DNA from: an uncultured Burkholderiaceae bacterium
GTDB lineage: Bacteria > Pseudomonadota > Gammaproteobacteria > Burkholderiales > Burkholderiaceae
NCBI GenBank assembly: GCA_937871985.1
Contig: CALMPB010000442.1
Span: 1 to 7,787 of the forward strand
Direction: 5' to 3'
Length of the DNA stretch: 7,787 nt
Position numbers and translations under genes: made by a program. Positions 1-5,800 of the stretch are shown here, piece by piece. The notes under the pieces were generated by a model. The model was given only the letters and a program-made list of their open reading frames with translations, searched no databases and was not told the DNA's origin. Positions within the stretch are counted from its first letter, which is position 1; every line of letters begins with the position of its first letter.

Positions 1-52
1 CGGCGGTTGCCAGGCATGCTGCCGCAAGGGCCGTCTTGATGATGCGTTTCAT
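1..52 (-). CDS. 5' end of an exported protein gene (signal peptide only, partial)
   Basis: Only the first 17 codons lie in the window, reading leftward: MKRIIKTALAAACLATA. This is a typical N-terminal Sec signal peptide: a short basic n-region (Lys2, Arg3, Lys6) followed by an Ala/Leu-rich hydrophobic stretch. An AAGGAG Shine-Dalgarno sequence sits 6 nt before the ATG, which makes the start credible. The product is therefore probably periplasmic or outer-membrane. A periplasmic substrate-binding protein of a transporter would be common in this setting, next to a D-amino-acid dehydrogenase, but the mature part is missing and the family cannot be called. A cysteine (Cys13) lies in the h-region but is not in a clear lipobox. 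The gene has its own promoter candidate at 145-172 and is separated from the upstream dadA-like gene by a hairpin terminator, so it is probably an independent unit. Confidence 0.7.
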   Translation of the reverse strand, partial: MKRIIKTALAAACLATA

Positions 53-77
53 TGTGTCTCCTTGGAGTCGATACACT

Positions 78-107
78 GGTTACTCAAATACCCTATTACA
101 GTAAACC
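78..107 (-). repeat. Imperfect inverted repeat in the leader of the leftward gene
   Basis: Plus-strand GGTTACT (78-84) is mirrored by AGTAAACC (100-107), with one extra base on the right arm and a 15-base AT-rich loop. It lies between the predicted transcription start (about 138) and the start codon at 52, so in RNA it could form a weak leader hairpin, or in DNA an operator. The stem is short and imperfect, so this may be chance. Confidence 0.25.
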
Positions 108-144
108 TGAAAAATTATTATTACCAAATTCTCGCTTTTTAGTA

Positions 145-172
145 ATTATAAAATTTTCAACGAAAAAGTAAA
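145..172 (-). promoter_or_regulatory. Sigma70-type promoter candidate for the leftward exported-protein gene
   Basis: On the minus strand there is a perfect TATAAT -10 box (145-150) and a TTTACT -35-like box (167-172, 4/6 matches) with a 16-bp spacer, in a locally AT-rich stretch. It predicts a leader of about 85 nt before the ATG at 52. Upstream of the -35 box are two short dyads, CAGTG-TG-CACTG (183-194) and TTGT-G-ACAA (204-212). They lie around -45 to -75, where an activator could bind, though neither is long enough to be convincing alone. The rest of the 53-349 gap holds no credible gene. Confidence 0.55.
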
Positions 173-320
173 GGGGACAATACAGTGTGCACTGAAGATG
201 CCTTTGTGACAAGACTTTGCCGTTGGGGAAAATGCTAGGAGCAGGGCGGAAACAGTGGCGTGGAGAAGGAACGCGGGGGGCGTTGTTCGGCGGCGTCAGC
301 GGCCGATGTCCAAGGGGAAA

Positions 321-341
321 TGCCGGCATGGGATGCCGGCA
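321..341 (-). terminator. Hairpin terminator candidate after the dadA-like gene
   Basis: A perfect 9-bp inverted repeat, TGCCGGCAT / ATGCCGGCA, with a 3-base loop begins 8 bases past the TAA stop of the dadA-like gene (stop at 350-352). The stem is GC-rich and, read on the minus strand, is followed by only three T residues (TTTCCCC). It is thus a stable hairpin with a weak U-tract. Position and symmetry favour a transcription terminator or 3'-end stabilising hairpin for the minus-strand unit. The opposite strand lacks a T-run, so bidirectional function is unlikely. Confidence 0.55.
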
Positions 342-349
342 ATCAAGAG

Positions 350-1597
350 TTACGACGGGAGGAATCCCGAGGGGTCTATGGGCGAAGGTTCGGCGGCAAG
401 CATGGTTTCAAGCAGATGGCTGCTGCCGCAGGCTAAAGTAAAGCCCAGGGCGCCATGCCCGATATTGAGCCAGAGATTGCGGGCGGCGGGGCTGCGGCCG
501 ATTATGGGACGGCCGTGAGGGGTGGCGGGGCGGGAGCCGGCCCAGGCCTTGGCGTGATCGAGATGAATGGCTGGAAACAGCTCGGTCGTCTGGCGTTTTA
601 TGAGCGAAATGCGGTCGTCGTCGATGCCATTGCCTGTCGCGCCGATACCGACCATGGCGGCGATGCGCAGCGTGCCGTTCAGGTTTGCGTAGACAGTGCG
701 CCGTTCGTAGTCGGTGACGCTGATGGCGGGAGTCTGGCCAGGAGAGCCAGGCACGCTCAGGCTGTATCCCTTTAACGGATAGAGCATGGGGCGTGCGCCC
801 AATGCATCCAGAAGAGGGAAGCTGCCCATGCCCGCCGCTACGATGAAATGGTCGGCGCTGACGCTGGCTCCACCGGTGGATACGGCGGCTGAGATGCCAT
901 GGCCGCTACGCTCCAGCCTGGAGATGTTCATGCCCATCAGCACCTTTACATTGGGCAGGGCGGACAAGTGCCTGAACAGGCCTAGCGTAAATTGATGGCA
1001 GTCGCCCGACTCTTCGCTGGGCGTGTAGACAGCCCCGGCCAATTTACCTCGGGCTTGGGCCAGCGCGGGTTCGAGCTGAACGCACTGATCCGTCGTCAGT
1101 ATCTGTTGCTGGGCGCCCAGGCTGGACTGGTATTCGACCAGGGATCGGGCCTTTTCCAGTAGGGCGGGGCTTCGATAGACGATGAGCTTCCCGTTGCGGG
1201 AGTGGCCGAATTCGATGGGCGTTTCAGCTATCAGCGTGTTGAGAACCCGGCGACTCAGATAAGAGAGCTCCAGCAACTGGGCGGTGGACGATTCCGATGC
1301 TGAAGCGTTGCACGCCTTGATGAACGACAGGCACCAGCGCCATTGGTGAGGGTCCAGCCGTAATCGGAAGCGCAGCGGCGAATCCCCGCATAACAGCCAT
1401 TTGGGCACGTTGCCCAGCACACCCGGCCCGGCCAACGGGGCGACATAGCTATAGCTGAGCTGCCCGCCATTGGCGTAGCTGGTGGCCTGCGCCGGCTCCG
1501 CGCAGGCGTCCAGCAATGTGACTTGCCATCCTCGTCTTGCCAATAGCCAGGCGGTGGTGACTCCCACGACGCCTGCCCCTATCACACATATGCGCAT
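350..1597 (-). CDS. dadA: DadA-type FAD-dependent D-amino-acid dehydrogenase
   Basis: A 415-residue flavoprotein of the DAO/DadA family, which oxidatively deaminates D-amino acids (classically D-alanine) to 2-oxo acids and ammonia and passes electrons to the respiratory chain at the inner membrane. Visible landmarks from Met1 (ATG at 1597): N-terminal Rossmann dinucleotide motif GAGVVG (7-12), ANGGQ (42-46), EESGDC (about 195-200), YPLKGYSL (273-280), GSRPATPHG (354-362) and NIGHGALGFT near the C-terminus (FAD/substrate site). These line up with E. coli DadA (SAANAGQ, NDETGDC, YPLKGYSL, GLRPMTPDG, TGHGTLGWT). Length matches the family (about 415-435). A TTG four codons upstream (1609) is possible, but the family normally starts directly at MRxxxxGxG; neither start has a strong Shine-Dalgarno. 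A LysR regulator is encoded just upstream on the same strand. Substrate preference cannot be read from sequence, and a paralogue acting on another D-amino acid is possible. Confidence 0.88.
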   Translation of the reverse strand: MRICVIGAGVVGVTTAWLLARRGWQVTLLDACAEPAQATSYANGGQLSYSYVAPLAGPGVLGNVPKWLLCGDSPLRFRLRLDPHQWRWCLSFIKACNASASESSTAQLLELSYLSRRVLNTLIAETPIEFGHSRNGKLIVYRSPALLEKARSLVEYQSSLGAQQQILTTDQCVQLEPALAQARGKLAGAVYTPSEESGDCHQFTLGLFRHLSALPNVKVLMGMNISRLERSGHGISAAVSTGGASVSADHFIVAAGMGSFPLLDALGARPMLYPLKGYSLSVPGSPGQTPAISVTDYERRTVYANLNGTLRIAAMVGIGATGNGIDDDRISLIKRQTTELFPAIHLDHAKAWAGSRPATPHGRPIIGRSPAARNLWLNIGHGALGFTLACGSSHLLETMLAAEPSPIDPSGFLPS

Positions 1598-1627
1598 CTC
1601 TGAACCCAACGAAATTGTTACGGTGAG

Positions 1628-1656
1628 ATTGTCGCTTCGGGTTTACTGGCGGACAA
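1628..1656 (-). promoter_or_regulatory. Promoter candidate for the dadA-like gene
   Basis: On the minus strand TTGTCC (1651-1656) and GACAAT (1628-1633) are separated by 17 bp, each matching the sigma70 consensus at 4 of 6 positions. It predicts a start near 1621 and a leader of about 24 nt to the ATG at 1597. The weak boxes are what one would expect of an activator-dependent promoter, and a CCATAAC motif sits at about -55 to -61. The call rests on motif spacing only. Confidence 0.4.
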
Positions 1657-1675
1657 ATATCGATTGCAGGGTATC

Positions 1676-1682
1676 CCATAAC
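1676..1682 (-). promoter_or_regulatory. CCATAAC operator half-site candidate upstream of dadA
   Basis: The heptamer CCATAAC (GTTATGG on the minus strand) lies about 20 bp upstream of the predicted dadA -35 box. The same heptamer occurs three times in the lysR/TPS intergenic region (2644-2650, 2684-2690 inverted, 2700-2706). A LysR-type activator usually contacts DNA around -50 to -75 of its target promoter, so the position fits. Binding by the neighbouring LysR protein is an inference. Confidence 0.35.
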
Positions 1683-1717
1683 CAAAAGGCATGAGGGCGG
1701 GCCGTGGAGCGCCGGCG

Positions 1718-2623
1718 CTAAAGCCGCAGGCTGTTTTCGCTTGCCGGCATTTCCAGGCTTTGGCAGCTATCGGTCAGGCGTTTTACGAAATCATGGTGCA
1801 GCATGCTTTGGGGGTCGTTGGCGTGCGTCATGATGCAGATCGGAATGGGAACGGTGGGGGTCAGCCGGCGCAGCACCATGCCGGGTTTGAGCATGGCCCG
1901 GCCGGTCAGCATGTCGACGATGGCGTCGCCGCATCCCGCTTCAACCAGTCCGCAAGCCACGTAATAGGTCTGAACGACGATTTGAGCGTTGATCTGTACG
2001 TTCGATGAGGCAAGGGCGGTTTCCAGGAGCGCGCCGACCTGGTCGCGGGCATCCAGCACGATCAGATCCCTGGGGGGGAGATGATCGAGATGTACGGGGG
2101 CGGTGGCCGAATTGCAGCTCAAATGGGCCAGTTCGGTCTGTCCGATTACCTTGCGGGTTACGCCGGGGTGTTCGGTCGTGTCGAAAGTGATGATGAGATC
2201 GAGCTCGTGCGCGCGCAGCCCCGCGATCAGTTCCGCGCTGTGCAGGGTGCTGATTTCGAAGGTGGCTGTGGATTTCTGCTTGTGAAAGCTCTGAATGGTC
2301 AGCGGCAGCAGGCCAAGCCCGATGGCCGGGGCGCATCCTATGCGCAAATGCCCGTGCTTGCCTTGGCGCAAATTGGCGGCCAGCCGTTTTATGCTGGCCA
2401 GATCCTGATTCAGGCGGGCGACTTGCGGAGCCAGGATATCGGCTTCGCGGGTGGGCACCAGCCGTCCTTTGACCCGTTCGAAAAGCTTGAAGCCCAATTG
2501 AGCCTCGGCATGCGCCAGGATCTTGCTTGCGGCGGGTTGGGAAATATTGAGCAAGGTCGCAGCCTGCGTCAATGAACCGGCCTGTCGGATGGCTTCGAAA
2601 ATTTCGATATGGCGTAACCGCAT
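1718..2623 (-). CDS. LysR-type transcriptional regulator
   Basis: A 301-residue protein of usual LysR length, acting as a DNA-binding, ligand-responsive regulator in the cytoplasm. Residues 1-60 form the winged helix-turn-helix: MRLRHIEIFEAI, then AGSLTQAATLLNISQPAASK (recognition-helix region, about 16-35), then LGFKLFERVKGRLVPT (about 43-58). A linker helix (about 60-88) leads to the periplasmic-binding-protein-like effector domain from about residue 93 (HLRIGCAPAIG) to about 290. It lies just upstream of, and in the same orientation as, the dadA-like gene (120 bp apart) and is divergent from the two-partner secretion operon. LysR proteins often control a divergent neighbour and themselves, and either neighbour could be the target. 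The ATG at 2623 aligns with the normal LysR N-terminus, although only a weak ribosome site precedes it. The effector is unknown; a D-amino acid is a guess from context. Confidence 0.92.
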   Translation of the reverse strand: MRLRHIEIFEAIRQAGSLTQAATLLNISQPAASKILAHAEAQLGFKLFERVKGRLVPTREADILAPQVARLNQDLASIKRLAANLRQGKHGHLRIGCAPAIGLGLLPLTIQSFHKQKSTATFEISTLHSAELIAGLRAHELDLIITFDTTEHPGVTRKVIGQTELAHLSCNSATAPVHLDHLPPRDLIVLDARDQVGALLETALASSNVQINAQIVVQTYYVACGLVEAGCGDAIVDMLTGRAMLKPGMVLRRLTPTVPIPICIMTHANDPQSMLHHDFVKRLTDSCQSLEMPASENSLRL

Positions 2624-2670
2624 GAGTGTCTCTGCTCAGGCGGCCATAACACAAGGTTATTGGCCCCCTC

Positions 2671-2699
2671 GTTATAGCTATTTGTTATGGATATGGAAA
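2671..2699 (-). promoter_or_regulatory. Promoter candidate for the lysR gene
   Basis: On the minus strand TTTCCA (2694-2699, 4/6) and TATAAC (2671-2676, 5/6) are 17 bp apart. Transcription would begin near 2664, giving a leader of about 41 nt to the ATG at 2623. The dyad ATAAC-N5-GTTAT (2646-2660) would lie just downstream of the start, a position suited to autorepression. The promoter overlaps the opposed plus-strand candidate at 2682-2711. Confidence 0.45.
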
Positions 2700-2711
2700 C
2701 CATAACATAAT
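2682..2711 (+). promoter_or_regulatory. Promoter candidate for the two-partner secretion operon
   Basis: TTGTTA (2682-2687, 4/6) and CATAAT (2706-2711, 5/6) are separated by 18 bp, predicting a start near 2718 and a leader of about 125 nt to the GTG at 2844. The GTTATGG-N9-CCATAAC dyad (2684-2706) covers the -35 box and spacer, so a bound regulator would probably block or remodel this promoter. A second, AT-rich -10-like sequence (TATAAA at 2785-2790) lacks a recognisable -35 box. Confidence 0.4.
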
Positions 2712-2779
2712 GCCGGCCAACTACACGGAGATTCATAACGGATTTGTGCAATCGTCCAGCGCCCCGTCCTCGGTCATTA

Positions 2780-2791
2780 ATTTATATAAAT
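2780..2791. repeat. Perfect 12-bp AT-only palindrome upstream of the TPS operon
   Basis: ATTTATATAAAT is fully self-complementary and stands out in GC-rich surroundings. It contains a -10-like TATAAA (2785-2790) and lies about 50 bp before the preferred GTG start. It could be an operator, a melting element of a second promoter, or a binding site for an AT-preferring protein. No -35 box is recognisable 15-19 bp upstream, so as a promoter it would need an activator. Confidence 0.45.
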
Positions 2792-2827
2792 CATGGGTAT
2801 GCGCGGACTTGCATGGCAATGCGGCTT

Positions 2828-2835
2828 GGGAGGGG
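2828..2835 (+). promoter_or_regulatory. Ribosome binding site deciding the GTG start of the TpsB-porin gene
   Basis: GGGAGGGG (containing GGAGG at 2829-2833) lies 8 bases before GTG 2844. The alternative in-frame starts, ATG 2793, ATG 2799 and ATG 2940, have no comparable purine tract, so this site favours 2844. Confidence 0.5.
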
Positions 2836-2843
2836 CGCTATCT

Positions 2844-5800
2844 GTGAAATATTCTTGCCTACGGCTTTCACGGTGTTTTCCGGACGCCCTGGATACTGAG
2901 CACCCTGACCGGGTGGCTGGTGTTTTGGCCCGGCTGGTCATGCGGCCCCGAGGGCTGCCCATATGGCTGGCCGCCTTCGCGTGTTCCTTGCCTGCCGGCG
3001 CCGCCTTTTCCCAAGGCATCGAGCTTGGCCCGGGAGGTGTCCAGCAATCCGTGCGCGACTCGGTTACGGTTCCCGAACATGCTCAGCCGGGTGCCAAAGC
3101 TGCTCGGATACAGAGTACTCCCCCTGTTTCCAGGCGGGCTGCCGATGGCGGCCGCAGACTGGAGGTCAAGGGGTTCGAATTCACGGGTAACACCGTATTC
3201 GACGACAAGGCCTTGCAGGCCGCGGTAGAACCTTCCGTAGGCGGGGCGTTGACGTTGGGCGAGCTGGACGACCTGGCTTCGCGCCTGACCGCGATGTACC
3301 GCTCGGCGGGGTATTCCATGGCGCAGGTGGTGGTGCCGGCGCAGGAAATCCAAGGCGGCGTCGTCAAATTCGAAGTGCTCGAGGGGCGTTTGGCGAGTGT
3401 CGTGGTGCAACGCGGGAAGGGCGTGCGGCTGAGCGCCTCGCGCATCGATGCCGTGCTGGCGGGCTTGCCGGTGGGAAAGCCAGTGCACATGCCCACGCTC
3501 GAGCGCGTATTGCTGCAGCTTACCGATTATCCAGGCCTTGACATCAGGTCGACCTTGCGTCCGGGGTCCCGGCAGGGAACCGTGGAGCTGGTTGTCGCCG
3601 TCGAACAAGGCAGTACGGTCCAGTCCAGGGTGACCTTCGACAATTTCGGGAACCGCTATACGGGTACGACGCGTGTCGGGTTGGCCATGCAGCTCGACGA
3701 TTTATGGGGGATTGGCGACCGGCTCAGTCTTGGCGCGATGCGTTCGGACGGCGATCTGCGCAATTACAGTCTGCAGTGGGAAACGCCGGTAGGAAGTTCG
3801 GGGCTGAAGTTTCATGCTGGTTATTCGCAAGTCGACTATCGCCTGGGCGGCGATTTCGATGTGCTGGACGTTACCGGCCGCGCCAGCCATGCCGAAATCG
3901 GGCTGCGCTATCCCTGGCTGCGCACTCGGGATGCGTCCTCGTGGGCGTATCTGACACTCGCGCAGGATCGTTTCAAGGAGAGGGTCGGGCTTCTGGATAC
4001 CGAAAATCCCAAGCGTACGAACAGCGCCCGGATCGGCATGTCCGGCCAGTGGCGCGATGCGTTTGGCGGCGGCGCCGTCACGGCGTGGGACGCTTCCGCC
4101 ACGTTCGGGCGGCTCGATTTGATGACCGACGATGCCAAGGCCTGGGACAGCGCTTCCGCAAACAGTTCCGGCGGGTATGCGCTGTTCAATGCAAGCCTGA
4201 ATCGCCTGCAAAGAATCAGCGGTCCGTGGTCGTTGGCCGCCGGAGTGAAGGGGCAGTTGGCGTCGGGCAACCTCGATTCCTCCAGCAAGTTCTATCTGGG
4301 CGGCCCCAACGGCGTGCGCGCGTACGAAAGCGGCGAAGCCGGCGGCGATGTCGGCATAATGGGCAGTCTGGAACTGCGCCGGCAGATACGCGGCGGGTTG
4401 TATGCGTTTGGTTTTTTCGATTTGGGCCATATCCGGGTCAACAAGAATCCTTGGGACGACTCGAAGAACAGCTACGATTTGCGGGCGTATGGCTTGGGCG
4501 CGCATTGGGACTTGGGGCGTTATGGCTATGTGCGCGCCGTGTACGCATTGCGCGCCGGCGGTTCGCCCGAGCTGTCCGAACTGAACGGGCGCAGCAGGAT
4601 CTGGCTGTCGGCATCGTTGGCGCCGGAAGCCCTGCCCGCCATGATGGCCGCAGCCTTTCCCGGAACGCGCTCCAGCCTCCCCGCCGAGTCTTCGAAGGTG
4701 GTCGTGTATGGCATCCTGAACACCGACGTCGAGTTTGCTTCCCGCTCGGGCGCAACGCCCGAGGCGGACGGGCGCGGCGCGACACCCTCGGCAGCTCCCA
4801 CAGGGGTCAATGTTTCCAATACGCCGCGCATGCAAAGCAACTCTTCGGCCGTCGGCCTGCGCGGCACTGAAAGCCTCGGGGGTGGCTCATATGCTTGGTA
4901 CCAGATCGAATCCTCGGTCAACTCGGCAACGGGAGATGGCACCGTGGCCGGCAGAAACACCGGGGTAGGGGTTCGGAGCCGGCATTGGGGCAATGTGATG
5001 TTCGGTAAATGGGACACGCCGTACAAGGCGGCGACGTCGGGTTACGACCCGTTCCTGGGCACGCAGGTTACGGCTTACTACAATATCCTGGGCAATCCGG
5101 GCTTCGGGGTTTCAACGGGCAATACCATTTCGCCCATAAAGACGGCAACGGATCGCGCCAGCAGCAGCGGCGACGCGTCTTTCTCGCGGCGCCAGGACAA
5201 TAGCGTTCAGTATTGGACTCCGCGATGGAATGGCTTTACCGCCCGGGCCATGATTGCGACAGGCGGAGAGCAAATTTCGGGCTATGCTGGAAAGCCGCTT
5301 ATTTGGGCGACGAGCCTGAACTGGCAAAAAGGCCCGCTGACGCTTACCGCTGCGTATGAGCAGCACGATAATTTCTTTGGCGTCGCCACGCTGTTTTCCC
5401 GTGCGGCCACCGGGCGTGGAATAGGTTCGCGCATCGGGCCGATTACCGACACCAGCTCTCGCGACTATGGTGTGAAACTGGGCGCCCGCTACGATTTTGG
5501 CCATACCAGGCTGTCGTTGATCTGGGAGAGGCTGGTCTATAGCCAGGATGGCGTGGTGCCAGCGGACTCACCGACGCTGATGCGCTACGAGCGCGATGCT
5601 TTATGGCTTGGGGTTCAGCATACTGTTGGCAGGCTGACCCTGCAAGGCAGCGCCGGCGTGGCGGATCAAGGCAAATGCCGCGTCGCCAGCACCGATCCGG
5701 CGCAGCAGGATTGCAGCACCGACGGCCTGGGAGCTTATATGCTTAGCCTTGGAGTCAAGTACAGCCTGTCGACACGCACAGATGTTTATGCCCAATACGC

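Larger units (their letters stand above)
2646..2739. promoter_or_regulatory. Cluster of ATAAC/GTTAT motifs, probable LysR operator region
   Basis: Six copies of the pentamer ATAAC or its complement lie in 94 bp: 2646-2650, 2656-2660, 2671-2675, 2684-2688, 2702-2706 and 2735-2739. Two pairs form dyads. ATAAC-N5-GTTAT (2646-2660) obeys the T-N11-A rule of LysR boxes. GTTATGG-N9-CCATAAC (2684-2706) is a perfect 7-bp inverted repeat. Chance expectation in this length is about 0.2 copies at equal base composition. Position between divergent genes and over both promoter candidates argues for regulator binding; which protein binds is inferred. Confidence 0.55.

Noticed and set aside
96..329. 77-aa frame in the gap left of dadA, minus strand
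   Set aside because: It overlaps the terminator hairpin and the promoter candidate, has no ribosome site and changes from Pro/Arg-rich to Asn/Lys/Phe-rich with the local base composition, so it is not a convincing protein.
1708..1719. Palindrome AGCGCCGGCGCT at the lysR stop codon as a terminator
   Set aside because: It overlaps the stop codon, allows only a 4-bp stem with a 4-base loop, and no T-run follows on either strand.
1941..2654. 237-aa minus-strand frame and 164-aa plus-strand frame over the lysR gene
   Set aside because: Both are shadows of the LysR coding sequence, whose motifs are clear from helix-turn-helix to effector domain.
4600..4720. Fusion as a sequencing or assembly artefact
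   Set aside because: The frame is open for over 1000 codons with family motifs intact on both sides and a plausible linker; a chance indel would be expected to leave the halves out of frame. Read-level data are still needed to be certain.
3702..4870. Long overlapping frames inside the fusion gene (377 aa minus strand, 388 aa plus strand, second frame)
   Set aside because: They lie opposite or out of frame with an obvious TpsB barrel coding sequence, are rich in Arg/Ala/Gly as expected of GC-biased shadow frames, and show no domain or ribosome site.
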